Assembly: GCA_020849655.1 (NCBI GenBank)
Contig: JADLFU010000108.1
Coordinates: 1-44,106, forward strand
DNA from: Polyangiaceae bacterium
GTDB lineage: Bacteria > Myxococcota_A > Polyangia > Polyangiales > Polyangiaceae
DNA: 44,106 nucleotides
Reading direction: 5' to 3'
The notes under the pieces were generated by a model that was given only the letters and a program-made list of their open reading frames with translations, had not been told where the DNA came from and made no database searches. Both the position numbers and the translations under genes were made by a program. Positions 18,625 through 27,732 of this stretch are shown here, one piece after another (positions within the stretch are counted from its first letter, which is position 1; the number at the start of each line of letters is the position of its first letter).

Positions 18625-19107
18625 TCAGGCGCGCGCGCTCGCCCGAACCGGACCTCGAGCCTCGTCGGCGCCCCTCCGCCCGCCCAGCTCGCGGACCCAC
18701 CCCTCGAGGTCGGGCACCCGGAGGGCGACCTGCTCGGTCGTGTCGCCCGCCCGCCACTCGACGGCGAGCAGCTCGACCCCCTGGGTCTTGCCCAGAAAAG
18801 AGCGCGGCGTGCTGACGCCGACGATGTCGACGAGCCTGGCGCGCACGTGGTTCTCGGCGATCGCCTGGACGAACACCAGCTCGTCGTCGAACAGCGCCAG
18901 GCGGCCCGCGCCGCGCAGCTGGGCCGCGCCCTTCGAGCGGAGGCCGAAGCTGCTCGCAGGGCTCTCTCGTCGCGCCGTCCGGCCCGCCGCGATCTCCGCG
19001 AGGTTGGCGCGGGCCGCCGCCATGCCACGCCGTGCCCACCCCAGGAGCAGCACCAGGAGCGCGACGCCCGCGGCGATCGAGAGAGCGATGATGAGCGCGG
19101 GCGGCAT
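18625..19107 (-). CDS. Single-pass membrane protein with GRAM/PH-like domain
   Basis: 160 aa. ATG at 19107 is followed at once by one strong membrane segment (ALIIALSIAAGVALLVLLL) and a basic stretch. The rest reads GAGRLALFDDELVFVQAI and then IVGVSTPRSFLGKTQGVELL, the strand pattern of GRAM/bacterial PH domains (G-x-L-x-L, D-x-L-x-F, I-x-x-V). A lipid or protein docking role at the cytoplasmic face is possible. TACGGT lies 6 nt before the ATG; no Shine-Dalgarno. Confidence 0.7.
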   Translation of the reverse strand: MPPALIIALSIAAGVALLVLLLGWARRGMAAARANLAEIAAGRTARRESPASSFGLRSKGAAQLRGAGRLALFDDELVFVQAIAENHVRARLVDIVGVSTPRSFLGKTQGVELLAVEWRAGDTTEQVALRVPDLEGWVRELGGRRGADEARGPVRASARA

Positions 19108-19113
19108 GGGAGA

Positions 19114-19119
19114 ACCGTA
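19114..19119 (-). promoter_or_regulatory. Candidate -10 box of the PH-like gene
   Basis: TACGGT on the minus strand, 6 nt before the ATG at 19107. It fits the TAnnnT short-leader pattern seen at several heads here. Confidence 0.35.
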
Positions 19120-19184
19120 CCCCACGGCGCGGCATCTGGTTCACGGTCGTGGGCGGGGTGAGGCCACGAGCCCGCGCGCCCGGC

Positions 19185-19703
19185 TCACGGCGCGGCGCTC
19201 GCGCGCGGCCTCGGCGCGTCGGCGGCGCCGGGCTCCTCGTCGATCGGGAACCTCAGCTCCTGGGTCTCCTTGCCGCGCACGACCGAGATGCGCAGCTCGG
19301 GCGCGAGCACGAGGGAGCGGAACACGTCGAAGAACTGGAACGGATCCTCGATCTTCTTGCCGTTCACGCGCGTGACGACGTCGCCCGGCCGGACGGCGCC
19401 GGCGGCGAGCTCCGGGTCGGAGATCTGCACGATCTCCCAGCCCGCGAACCTGCCCGTCGAGGGATCGCGCGCGGGGCGCACGTCGAGCTTCGCGAGGAAC
19501 GCCGGCGGCCCCGCCGAGACGATCTCGACGACGTCCTCGCGCCGGAGGTGCCCCGCGGGCACGGCGCGCTTCGGCTTCGCGGCGACCTCGGCGGGCGCGT
19601 CGGCCACGGGCACCGACGGCGCGCGAGGCGGCTCGGCGGGCGCGCGCGAGCCGCACGCGGGCAGGAGGGCGAGGGCGAGCGGGAAGAGCAGCCGGTGGTC
19701 CAC
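19185..19703 (-). CDS. PDZ-domain lipoprotein (GspC-like)
   Basis: 172 aa from GTG at 19703: short basic start, hydrophobic run, lipobox LPAC, a ~45-residue Pro/Ala linker, then a PDZ fold (GWEIVQISDPEL, AVRPGDVVTRVNGKKIED, ELRISVVRGKE). The arrangement resembles the C-terminal half of type II secretion protein C, but no other secretion genes are nearby, so a stand-alone periplasmic adaptor is more likely. A longer reading from 19739 is possible but weakens the signal peptide. It is divergent from the globin gene with 55 bp between starts. Confidence 0.8.
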   Translation of the reverse strand: MDHRLLFPLALALLPACGSRAPAEPPRAPSVPVADAPAEVAAKPKRAVPAGHLRREDVVEIVSAGPPAFLAKLDVRPARDPSTGRFAGWEIVQISDPELAAGAVRPGDVVTRVNGKKIEDPFQFFDVFRSLVLAPELRISVVRGKETQELRFPIDEEPGAADAPRPRASAAP

Positions 19704-19758
19704 GTCGAGGCAATGGATCGATCTGCACGTCCTGGCCAAGTTCCGCTATGGCCGCCGC

Positions 19759-20148
19759 GTGCAGACCCCGTTCGATCGCCTCGGCGGCGAGGCCAAGGTG
19801 CGCGCGATCGCCGAGCGCTTCTACGACGTGATGAGCCGCGACGAGCCCGCGCTCGCGAGGCTCCACGAGGTCGACGACGACGGGCGCGTCGCGCGGGGGC
19901 CGCGCGACCGGTTCGCGCTGTTCTTCATCGGGTGGCTCGGCGGGCCGCAGACGTACATGGAGCTGCACGGCCACCCGCGGCTGCGGATGCGGCACGCTCG
20001 GGTGCCCGTCACGATCGAGATGCGCGACGCGTGGGTGCGCGCGATGCGCCGCGCGATGGACGACGAGGGCGTCGCGGGCGACGTGCGCGCGCTGCTCGAT
20101 CAGCGCCTCCTCGAGGTCGCGAACATGCTGGTGAACGCCGCCGGGTGA
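19759..20148 (+). CDS. Truncated hemoglobin, group II
   Basis: 129 aa, normal for the family. It starts FDRLGGEAKVRAIAERFYDVM; then FFIGWLGGPQTYME, GHPRLRMRHARV with the proximal heme His (RMRH), and RDAWVRAMRRAM with the group II/III conserved Trp before the last helix. These 2/2 globins bind oxygen or nitric oxide and serve in detoxification or redox sensing; cytosolic. GTG at 19759 gives the expected N-terminus; there is no strong Shine-Dalgarno. Confidence 0.92.
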   Translation: MQTPFDRLGGEAKVRAIAERFYDVMSRDEPALARLHEVDDDGRVARGPRDRFALFFIGWLGGPQTYMELHGHPRLRMRHARVPVTIEMRDAWVRAMRRAMDDEGVAGDVRALLDQRLLEVANMLVNAAG

Positions 20149-20194
20149 GCGTGTAGATCTGTCCCGCGCGCTCACGCGTCAGAGGGACATCACG

Positions 20195-22186
20195 ATGCCG
20201 AGGAAGACCACGCTGCTCTTCGCCTTGCCGCTCGCCTACGCGCTCACCGGGTGCGCCACCACGACGCCGCTCGTGCAGAGCGACCTGCCGCTGCGCAGGG
20301 TCGTCATCTACCGCAACGGCGTCGGGTACTTCGAGCGCGCGGGCCAGGTGAACGCCCCCGAGGTGCGCTTCAAGCTGCGCCAAGGTGAGGTCGGCGACTT
20401 CCTGGCGACGATGGCCGTCATGGAGACGGGGGGCAGCTCGGTGCGCAGCGCGTCGTTCCCGATGAAGATCGACGACGGCGGCGACGACGAGCCCGACGAG
20501 CCCGAGGGCCCGTACTTGAGGCCGGTGCAGCCGCGAAAGAAGAAGGATCCGAACGGCCTCGTCGACGTGCTCCTGTCGCTCGACGGCAAGCGGCACGATC
20601 TGCAGGTGGGCTACGTCGGCGAGATGCCGGTGTGGCGCCCGTCGTACCGGCTCGTCATCCAGCCGGGCGGCGCCGCGGAGCTCCAGGCGTGGGGCATCGT
20701 GCAGAACGTGACCGGCGAGGACTGGTCGAACGTGCGGCTCTCGCTGGTCGCGGGCGCGCCGCTCTCGTTTCAGCCGACGCTCGGCGAGGCGATCATCCCG
20801 CCGCGCCCGACCGTCACCGACAGCGGCGAGGTGATCGGCGCGATGCCGGGGGCCGAGACGTCGCTCGCGCCCGAGCCCCCCGCGCCCCCGCCGCCGCCCC
20901 CGCCCGAGCCGAAGCCGTCGGCAGGGCCGGGCGGGATGGGCGGCCTCAGCAAGGCGGCGCCCGCGAAGGCCGAGAAGCGCAAGGCGCGCGCCGCCGCGAA
21001 GCCCTCGAGCCGCGCGGCCGCCTCGGGCGCGGGGCCGTCACGGGGCGACGACGACGAGCGGCCGAAGAAGGACGCCGAGGCGTATGACGCGCCCGCGGCG
21101 GCACAGGCGACGGCGCCCGTCCCGCGGCAGGCCGTGAGCCGCCCGCGCGATCTCGCGTCGCTGGCGGCGGTCGCGATCGAGGGCAGCACGACGCGCTACG
21201 ACATCCCCGTCACCGTCAGCGTGCCCGACAAGAGCGCGACGATGGTGATGCTCGTCTCGACGCGCGTACCGGGCGAGAGCGTCTTCCTCTACGCGCCGGC
21301 GCCGGGCGTGCCCGACTCGCAGAGCCACCCGTTCCGCGTGGCGCGGTTCACCAACCAGACGGCCGGGCTGCTCGAGCGCGGGCCGATCGCGGTGTTCGAG
21401 GAGGGGGCGTTCCTCGGCTCGGGCCTCGTCGATCCCTTGCCGCCCGGCGCGACGACGACGGTGCCCTTCGCGCTCGAGCGCGCGATCGCCGTCGAGACGA
21501 CCGGGAAGGTCACCGAGGAGGGCGCGCGCGTCGCGCGCATCGAGGGCGGCGGCCTGACGATCGAGCGCGACCTGCAGTTTCGCACCGTCTACACCTTCAA
21601 GAACGGCGGCGACCAGAAGGTGAAGGTGATGGTGAAGCACCCGCGCCACGGCGGCACGCGCCTGTACCAGCCGCCGACGGGCACCGAGGACAACGTCGGC
21701 ACCGGCGCGGCGCTCGTGCCTGGCGAGCTCGGGCCCCACGCGAAGATCGAGCTCCCGGTCGACGAGCGCCAGACGCTCTCGCGCGGCGTCGACTGGTTCT
21801 CCGAGCTCGCCAACGAGGCCGTGCTCGCGTACGTCGCCGACAGCCGCGCCGACGCCGCGGCCGCCGCGCAGCTGAAGAAGCTGTGGGAGCTGCGCCCGGC
21901 GCTGATGAAGTCGATGGAGGAGCAGAGCAAGCTCGACATCGAGGAGCAGGAGCTGCTCCGCAGCACCGCCGAGACGCGCGACAACATCAAGGCGATCGAG
22001 AAGAACCCGCAGGCCGCGCTGCTCCGCAAGGAGCTCACCGAGCGCCTGCAGAAGGACTCGTCGCGCCTGAACGACATCAACAAGCGCAAGGTCGAGGTGC
22101 GGCTCGGCCTCAACGAGCAGCGCATCCGGTTCACCGATCTCGCGAAGGCCATCAAGCTCACGCACGGCCTCCCCGCGCCGAAGTGA
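20195..22186 (+). CDS. DUF4139-domain lipoprotein
   Basis: 663 aa. ATG at 20195 has AGAGGG 8 nt upstream. The signal ends in lipobox LTGC (Cys20). Residues 30-200 contain the DUF4139 start (VVIYRNGVGYFER ... MPVWRPSYRL ... GIVQNVTGEDWSNVRL); a Pro/Ala/Lys-rich low-complexity insert (~225-310) splits it from the second half, which ends with a helical coiled coil (~545-660). DUF4139 proteins are mostly secreted and of unknown biochemistry. The stop overlaps the next gene (GTGA), so a functional pair is likely. Confidence 0.88.
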   Translation: MPRKTTLLFALPLAYALTGCATTTPLVQSDLPLRRVVIYRNGVGYFERAGQVNAPEVRFKLRQGEVGDFLATMAVMETGGSSVRSASFPMKIDDGGDDEPDEPEGPYLRPVQPRKKKDPNGLVDVLLSLDGKRHDLQVGYVGEMPVWRPSYRLVIQPGGAAELQAWGIVQNVTGEDWSNVRLSLVAGAPLSFQPTLGEAIIPPRPTVTDSGEVIGAMPGAETSLAPEPPAPPPPPPPEPKPSAGPGGMGGLSKAAPAKAEKRKARAAAKPSSRAAASGAGPSRGDDDERPKKDAEAYDAPAAAQATAPVPRQAVSRPRDLASLAAVAIEGSTTRYDIPVTVSVPDKSATMVMLVSTRVPGESVFLYAPAPGVPDSQSHPFRVARFTNQTAGLLERGPIAVFEEGAFLGSGLVDPLPPGATTTVPFALERAIAVETTGKVTEEGARVARIEGGGLTIERDLQFRTVYTFKNGGDQKVKVMVKHPRHGGTRLYQPPTGTEDNVGTGAALVPGELGPHAKIELPVDERQTLSRGVDWFSELANEAVLAYVADSRADAAAAAQLKKLWELRPALMKSMEEQSKLDIEEQELLRSTAETRDNIKAIEKNPQAALLRKELTERLQKDSSRLNDINKRKVEVRLGLNEQRIRFTDLAKAIKLTHGLPAPK

Positions 22187-22560
22187 GGCGCGCGTCGGCG
22201 CTGCTCGTCGCGCTCGCGCTCGCGGGGTGCCGCGACGGGCGCGGGCGGGACGGCGCGTCCCCGCAGGCGTCGAGCGAGGCGGCCGAGGCGCCTCGCTTCG
22301 CGCGCGGCCAGCTGGAGGCGCATTTCGCGAAGCACGGCGCCGAGCTGGGCGCGGCGACGAAGGAGGAGTACCTCGCGCGCGCTCAGGCGCTGGTCCGCGG
22401 CGGGCCCGGGATCGACGCGCTCACGCAGGCCGACGGCGACACCTGCTTCTTCGAGGAGGCGACCGGCGAGCTCGCGGTCGTCTCGGCGAGGCGTGTGCTG
22501 CGCACGTACTTCAAGCCGCGCGACGGGCGGCGGTACTTCGAGCGTCAGCGTGGGCGTTGA
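22183..22560 (+). CDS. Small lipoprotein with a polymorphic-toxin nuclease-like domain
   Basis: 125 aa from GTG 22183, overlapping the DUF4139 stop. Lipobox LAGC places the lipid on Cys16. Residues 42-122 follow a pattern I know from C-termini of Rhs/CDI-type toxins of the BECR RNase group: HFAKHG (H47, H51), TKEEYLARA (T59, Y63), a DGD strand, ...ELAVVS, then RTYFKP (108-112) and YFERQ. In toxins this domain is delivered at the end of a large protein; here it is the whole mature protein and would be membrane-anchored outside the cytosol. No separate immunity gene is visible. The assignment is from recalled pattern, not a search. Confidence 0.7.
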   Translation: MRRASALLVALALAGCRDGRGRDGASPQASSEAAEAPRFARGQLEAHFAKHGAELGAATKEEYLARAQALVRGGPGIDALTQADGDTCFFEEATGELAVVSARRVLRTYFKPRDGRRYFERQRGR

Positions 22561-22621
22561 CCTCGGGCGGCCCCACGCCACCCCTCCCAAGAAGGCCGAG
22601 ACGCGCGCCCGGACGGCGCGG

Positions 22622-22627
22622 TAGGCT
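22622..22627 (+). promoter_or_regulatory. Candidate -10 box and leader of the MopE-like gene
   Basis: TAGGCT lies 27 nt before the ATG at 22655. The leader carries GAGGGGG 6 nt before the ATG, the strongest Shine-Dalgarno in the window, so this start is settled in favour of ATG over the TTG just before it. Confidence 0.4.
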
Positions 22628-22654
22628 GGAGGCAAACCTTCGAGGGGGTGCTTG

Positions 22655-25459
22655 ATGATCACGATCCGACGAGTGCTGGTGCTGGGCGGCCTGGGCGCGA
22701 TGGTGTGCTGTCTCCCGTCGCTCGGGTGCGGCGGGGGAGGGGACGGCGCCGAGAGCGCGCCTCCCGCCGCGTCCGCCGGCGCGGGCGGAGGCTCCGCGGG
22801 CGGGGCCGGCGCGAGCGGTCAGGCCGGCAAGGCTGGCGGGGCCGGTCAGGCGGGTCAGGCAGGCGCAGGCGGCGCGGGCAAGGCGGGCGCGGGCGGGGGA
22901 CAGGCGGGCACCGCGGGGGCGGGAGGCTGCGCGGTCGCGGCGGACTGCCCCACGGCCGCCGCCGTCCCGGCCGGGTGCGCGGAGCCGTTCTGCGACGCCG
23001 GCGTGTGCAGGCTGCGCGGGCGCGACGCCGACGGCGACGGCTACCGCACGAACCTCTGCAAGGCCGCGCAGGCGGGGACCGTGATCCTGCTCGGCGACGA
23101 CTGTGACGACACCTCCGGCAAGGTGAACCCCAAGGGCTGGGACGGCCCCGCCGGCGACGGCCACACGGACGCGTGCGGCGACGGGGTCGACCAGGACTGC
23201 AGCGGCATCGAGGGCGACGGGAAGACCGCGGCGGGCGCCACCTGCACCTGCACCCCGGGCGACGTCACCCAGTGCGCAGAGCGTGACAACGGCCAGAAGA
23301 TCACCTTCCCTGGGGGCAAGCCCGTCGGCGCTTGCAAGTTCGGCTCGAAGACGTGCCTCGCGGGCGGCACCTGGAGCCCGTGCACCGGCGCGGTCGAGCC
23401 CGCCCAGGAGCTGTGCGACGGCGCCGACAATGACTGCAACGGCGTGATCGACAACGACGCGATCGGGCAGGCCGTCCACTACCTCGACGCCGACGGCGAT
23501 GGCCACGGCGACGCGCTCACGCCCGGCAAGCCGTCGTGCCAGCCGCCGACGCCGCTGTGGAAGAAGGGCATCGTCCCCGACGACTGCAACGACTCCGATC
23601 TCAGCGTCTACCCGACCGCGTGGGACGGCCCCCAGGCCGCGAAGACGACCGCGGGCATCATCGGCACGCTGAAGGCTGAGTTCTGGCAGTGCGGGACGCA
23701 GCCGCAGTGCCTCGCGGACGGGTTCGTGGGGGCCCCGCTCGGCACCCGCCAGGACTACCAGGTCAACGCCAACTGGGGCAGCGGCAGCGGCCACGCCGCG
23801 CTGACGAACGGCGACTACTGGTCGGCGCGCTGGACAGGCAAGGTGAGGGCCGGCCAGGCGGGCACCTACACGTTCCATGTGCGCAGCGACGACGGCTCCC
23901 GGCTGTGGGTCAAGGGGCAGCCGCTGATCGACAAGTGGGTGCCACAGGCCCCGACCGAGCACGCCGGCACGATCGCGCTCGCCGCGGGCGAGGAGGTCGA
24001 TCTGGTGCTCGAGTACGTGGAGCTCGCCGTCAACGCGATCGTCCAGCTGCGGTGGGAGGGGCCCGGACTGTCGAAGCAGATCCTCTCGTCCATGTCCGAC
24101 CCCACGCAGGGCGACCACCCCGACAGCTGCGACGGCGTCGACAACAACTGCGACACGCTCGTCGACAACATGCAGGTGCAGGACGGCGGAAAGACCGTGT
24201 TCTGCGGCGCGTGCCAGGCGGGCACCGCCCGGCCCTGCGGCGTCACCCGCGGGACGTGCAAGTCGGGCGTCCAGCTCTGCCTGCCGAGCGGCCAGTGGGA
24301 CACGGCCTGCTACGGGGCGATCGAGCCGGTGACCGAGATCTGTGACGGAAAGGACGAGGACTGCGACGGCCTGATCGACAACAAGCAGGGCGGGTGCCCG
24401 TGCCAGATCGGCGCCGTCGAGAGCGACTGCGGCGTCTGCAAGAAGGGCTCGCGCCAGTGCACGGCGTCGGGCTGGACCGCCTGCGTCGGCGACGACGTCC
24501 CGCTCGAGCAGTGCGAGGACGCCGACAGCGACGGGCACTGCAACCTCTCCCGCTGCGAGGTCGCGTGCCCCGGCAGCAAGCCCGGCTACAAGCCGAAGGC
24601 GGGCGTCTGCCCGGGCGCGACGGACTGCAACGACCAGGCGGCCGCGGTGCACCCGGGCGCGAGCGAGGTGTGCAACGGCGTCGATGACAACTGCAACGGC
24701 ATGGGCGACGAGCAGGCGCTGGTCGGCGCGGCCTGCAACTCGCTCCCCGGGACTCCTTGCAACACCGTCGGCAACCTGAAGTGCGTCAACAAGACGTTCT
24801 CGGTGTGCAGCGCGACGCCGCTGCCCGGCGCGCCCGAGGTCTGCGACAACGTCGACAACGACTGCGATGGCAAGATCGACGACGCCACATACCTCGGGCA
24901 GGCCGACGTGGTGCCAGCCGCGTGCTACCGCTGCGAGACGTTCTTCACGGGGATGCTGCGCCCGTCGCTGTTCGGCTCCGACGCGCTGCTCGCCGGCGAC
25001 GACGAGTTCGCCACCAGCGGCCCCGAGGTCGACTACAAGCTGATGTTCGAGCTGGGCTCCGGCACGTACAGCGGAAGCCTCAGGGGCACGGCGTGCATGA
25101 TGGGCCGCGAGACCAACGGCGGCGCCAGCGTCGGCTATGGGTGCGCCATCGACTACCGCGAGTACAGGGAGGCCGGCGTGAAGGTGCCCATCCTCGAGGT
25201 CGTCGGCCCCAAGTCGGTGGGCGGCAACGTCTCGTTCGGCTCGCAGACGGGCTACGCGAAGCTGTACACCGACTCGAACGAGGCGACCGACATCGGTGAC
25301 GCGGCGGTGTCGGGCGCCGGGACGCTGACCACCTTCCACTACGAGTGCAACGGGCAGACCCCGGGCCCCGACATCGTGGTCGGGAATTCCGGTTCGGGCA
25401 TGTCCTCCTGTTTCATGGGGCAGTTCAACTGCATCACCGTGCGGGTCGCGCCGAAGTGA
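22655..25459 (+). CDS. MopE-like Ca/metal-binding repeat protein with PA14 domain, surface lipoprotein
   Basis: 934 aa. Signal ending near LPSLGC, then a Gly/Ala/Gln-rich linker (~32-92). Six Cys/Asp repeats of the type CDGxDNDCxGxxD lie near residues 174, 253, 491, 563, 672 and 729, with three DxDxDG Ca-loops (DADGDGY, DADGDGH, DADSDGH) and DDCND turns. A PA14 domain spans ~335-475 (LKAEFWQ, GTYTFHVRSDDGSRLWV, GEEVDLVLEY), a carbohydrate- or adhesion-related beta-barrel. The last ~175 residues are an unrecognised Cys-containing domain. Likely exported, disulfide-rich and surface-exposed; adhesion or glycan binding is inference. Confidence 0.88.
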   Translation: MITIRRVLVLGGLGAMVCCLPSLGCGGGGDGAESAPPAASAGAGGGSAGGAGASGQAGKAGGAGQAGQAGAGGAGKAGAGGGQAGTAGAGGCAVAADCPTAAAVPAGCAEPFCDAGVCRLRGRDADGDGYRTNLCKAAQAGTVILLGDDCDDTSGKVNPKGWDGPAGDGHTDACGDGVDQDCSGIEGDGKTAAGATCTCTPGDVTQCAERDNGQKITFPGGKPVGACKFGSKTCLAGGTWSPCTGAVEPAQELCDGADNDCNGVIDNDAIGQAVHYLDADGDGHGDALTPGKPSCQPPTPLWKKGIVPDDCNDSDLSVYPTAWDGPQAAKTTAGIIGTLKAEFWQCGTQPQCLADGFVGAPLGTRQDYQVNANWGSGSGHAALTNGDYWSARWTGKVRAGQAGTYTFHVRSDDGSRLWVKGQPLIDKWVPQAPTEHAGTIALAAGEEVDLVLEYVELAVNAIVQLRWEGPGLSKQILSSMSDPTQGDHPDSCDGVDNNCDTLVDNMQVQDGGKTVFCGACQAGTARPCGVTRGTCKSGVQLCLPSGQWDTACYGAIEPVTEICDGKDEDCDGLIDNKQGGCPCQIGAVESDCGVCKKGSRQCTASGWTACVGDDVPLEQCEDADSDGHCNLSRCEVACPGSKPGYKPKAGVCPGATDCNDQAAAVHPGASEVCNGVDDNCNGMGDEQALVGAACNSLPGTPCNTVGNLKCVNKTFSVCSATPLPGAPEVCDNVDNDCDGKIDDATYLGQADVVPAACYRCETFFTGMLRPSLFGSDALLAGDDEFATSGPEVDYKLMFELGSGTYSGSLRGTACMMGRETNGGASVGYGCAIDYREYREAGVKVPILEVVGPKSVGGNVSFGSQTGYAKLYTDSNEATDIGDAAVSGAGTLTTFHYECNGQTPGPDIVVGNSGSGMSSCFMGQFNCITVRVAPK

Positions 25460-25490
25460 TGCCCCGGCGCCGTTGAGGTAGGGCGCGTGG

Positions 25491-26669
25491 ATGACCACCA
25501 CGCGCGCGCTCGGCCTCTCGTCGCTCAGCGTCCACGCGGGCGAGCCTTCGCCGGCCGTCGGCCCGCTCGAAGCGCCGCTCGTCTTGTCGTCGGCCTTCGG
25601 GTTCGCGAGCGCGGAGGAGGCCGAGGGCGCGTTCCGCGGCGACAACGACGCGTACGTCTACGGGCGCTGGGGCAACCCGAACGTCGAGCTGCTCGAGCGG
25701 AAGGTGGCGGCGCTCGAGGGCGCCCGCGACGCGGCGGCCGCCGCGAGCGGGATGGCGGCCATCTCCGGCGCGCTCCTGTCGGTGTGCGGCCAGGGCGATC
25801 ACGTCGTCGCGCCGCGGTCGATCTACGGAGAGACGCCCCGGCTGCTCCGCGAGCGGCTGCCCCGCCTCGGGATCACCACCACCTTCGTCGACGACGTCTC
25901 GCCCGAGGGCTACCGCGCCGCCCTCGGGCCCCACACCCGCGTCGTCTACGTCGAGACGCCGTCGAACCCGACGCTCGCGGTGACCGACGTCGCCGCCGTC
26001 GCGGAGGTGGCGCGGCGCGCCGGCGCGCTGTCGATCGTCGACAACACGTTCGCGACGCCGTACTGCCAGCGGCCGCTCGAGCTCGGCGTCGACCTGGTGG
26101 TCCACTCGATGACCAAGTTCCTCTGCGGTCACGGCGACGCGATCGGCGGCGTCGTCGCGGGCGATCGCGAGCTCGTCGAGCGCGCGCGGGAGCTGACGGT
26201 GAAGGGGCTCGGCGGCGCGCTCGCGCCCTTCAACGCGCTCCTGATCTGCCGCGGCCTGCGCACGTTCGCGCTGCGGATGCGCGCGGCCACCGCGACGGCG
26301 ACCTCGCTCGCGGCGCGCCTCTCCTCGCACCCGGCCGTGCGGCGCGTCCACCACCCGAGCCTTCCCGCGCACCCGGGCCACGCGATCGCGTCGCGTCAGA
26401 TGCGCGCGATGCCGGCGATCCTGTCGTTCGAGGTCGCCGATCTGGGCGCCGCGCGGCGCGTGCGCGACGGCGTCCGGCTCGTCACGCACGCGGTGAGCCT
26501 CGGCGACGCGCGCACGCTGCTCACGCACCCCGCGAGCACGACCGCGTCGACGATGCCCGCCGAGGATCGCGCCCGCGCGGGCGTCACCGACGGCCTGTTG
26601 CGCCTCGCGGTCGGCATCGAGGACGAGGACGATCTGTACGCCGATCTCGACCGCGCGCTCGGCGGCTGA
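25491..26669 (+). CDS. Cys/Met-metabolism PLP-dependent enzyme (gamma-lyase / transsulfuration type)
   Basis: 392 aa, normal length. Y-x-R and NPN near residue 60 (YVYGRWGNPNVELLE), the substrate-strand VETPSNPT, aspartate before DNTFATPYCQ, and the PLP lysine in VHSMTKFLCGHGD (about residue 208) define the family of cystathionine gamma-synthase, gamma-lyases, methionine gamma-lyase and O-acylhomoserine sulfhydrylases. The loop that carries Cys116 in Pseudomonas methionine gamma-lyase reads YGETP here, so that exact activity is not supported. It handles sulfur amino acids in the cytosol. The stop abuts the stop of the convergent 95-aa gene. Confidence 0.88.
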   Translation: MTTTRALGLSSLSVHAGEPSPAVGPLEAPLVLSSAFGFASAEEAEGAFRGDNDAYVYGRWGNPNVELLERKVAALEGARDAAAAASGMAAISGALLSVCGQGDHVVAPRSIYGETPRLLRERLPRLGITTTFVDDVSPEGYRAALGPHTRVVYVETPSNPTLAVTDVAAVAEVARRAGALSIVDNTFATPYCQRPLELGVDLVVHSMTKFLCGHGDAIGGVVAGDRELVERARELTVKGLGGALAPFNALLICRGLRTFALRMRAATATATSLAARLSSHPAVRRVHHPSLPAHPGHAIASRQMRAMPAILSFEVADLGAARRVRDGVRLVTHAVSLGDARTLLTHPASTTASTMPAEDRARAGVTDGLLRLAVGIEDEDDLYADLDRALGG

Positions 26670-26957
26670 TCACCCGCGCCAGCGCGTGATGCGCGAGGGC
26701 CACGGCGCGGGATCCTCGCGGCGGCTGGCCCACGCGCGGCGCAGCACGGCGACGACGAACGCGTGCAGCGCGTCCGGCGCGGGGGGCGAGAGCGAGAGAG
26801 AGACCGCGCCGTCGGCGAGCGACACCGACGCGTCCCCGATCGCCTGGGTGCCCGAGAACGCCGCGGTCGCCGAGTAGCGCGCCTCGCGATCGTCGACGCC
26901 GCGCAGCGTGAGCTCGACGCGCGCGCCGCTCCGGGGCGCCGGGCGCTCCGCCGTCAC
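26670..26957 (-). CDS. Unknown 95-aa protein
   Basis: GTG at 26957 overlaps the stop of the upstream gene (GTGA) and has GGAGG 4 nt before it. Beta-strand-like N-terminal half (RVELTLRGVDD, ASVSLADGAVSLSLSPP) then a helix with Trp/Arg. Not recognised; terminal gene of the kinase operon. Confidence 0.6.
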   Translation of the reverse strand: MTAERPAPRSGARVELTLRGVDDREARYSATAAFSGTQAIGDASVSLADGAVSLSLSPPAPDALHAFVVAVLRRAWASRREDPAPWPSRITRWRG

Positions 26958-27732
26958 GCGGCCTCCAGCAACAGGAAGAGCGTACCCTGCTCCTGGCGCA
27001 CCGCCACCGGCGCGAGGCGCGCGTCCTCGGCGACGAGCGCCGCCAGCGTCCACGCGGTGCGCTCGTCGGTCGCGAGCTGCGGCGTCGACACCTCCCACAC
27101 CGCGCGATCCGTGAAGGCGTCGAGCGCCTCGTGGCACCTCGCGCGCGCGGCCTCGGGCAGGGAAGGGTTGGCGTGCGCCCACACCAGCGTCCACGACGCC
27201 CGCGCGAACGTGCCGAGCACGACGCAGCGGAGCTCACGGCGCGCGTCGCCGCTCTGCCACACCGCGACGGCGCGCTCCGGGTCGACCTCGACGAGCGTCG
27301 CGTCCTCGCCGAGCCCGAGCCCCGCGAAGGACGACGACGCCCAGGCGAGCGCGGCGGCAGCGCGCAGATCGACGGCCGCGCTCGGCGCGCGCACGAGGCC
27401 CGGCAGGTGGTGGAACGCGCCCTCGTCGTCCCGCACGAACGTCCCCCCGCCCACGTCGTCGACGTCGACGCTCCACGTCGACGCGAGCGCCTCGACGGCC
27501 GTCGCGAGCACGGGGAGCAGCGAGGGCGTGTCGGGCGCGCCCATCGCGCGCTCGATGTCGGCCTCGGGGCCGATGACGTCGTCGACCTCGAGATCGCTGA
27601 CCCGGAGCGAGCCGTCGTCGCGCCGCGCGGTGTGCACGAGCAGGCGCCCCCACGCGTGCGACGCCAGCGCCTCGCGCAGCACAGGCGCCAGCTCCGTGAG
27701 CACCTCACGTCGAAAGTCGGCGTCCGTGGTCA

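Noticed and set aside
25491-26669. Methionine gamma-lyase as a specific name
   Set aside because: The loop holding the characteristic Cys lacks it, so only the family can be supported.
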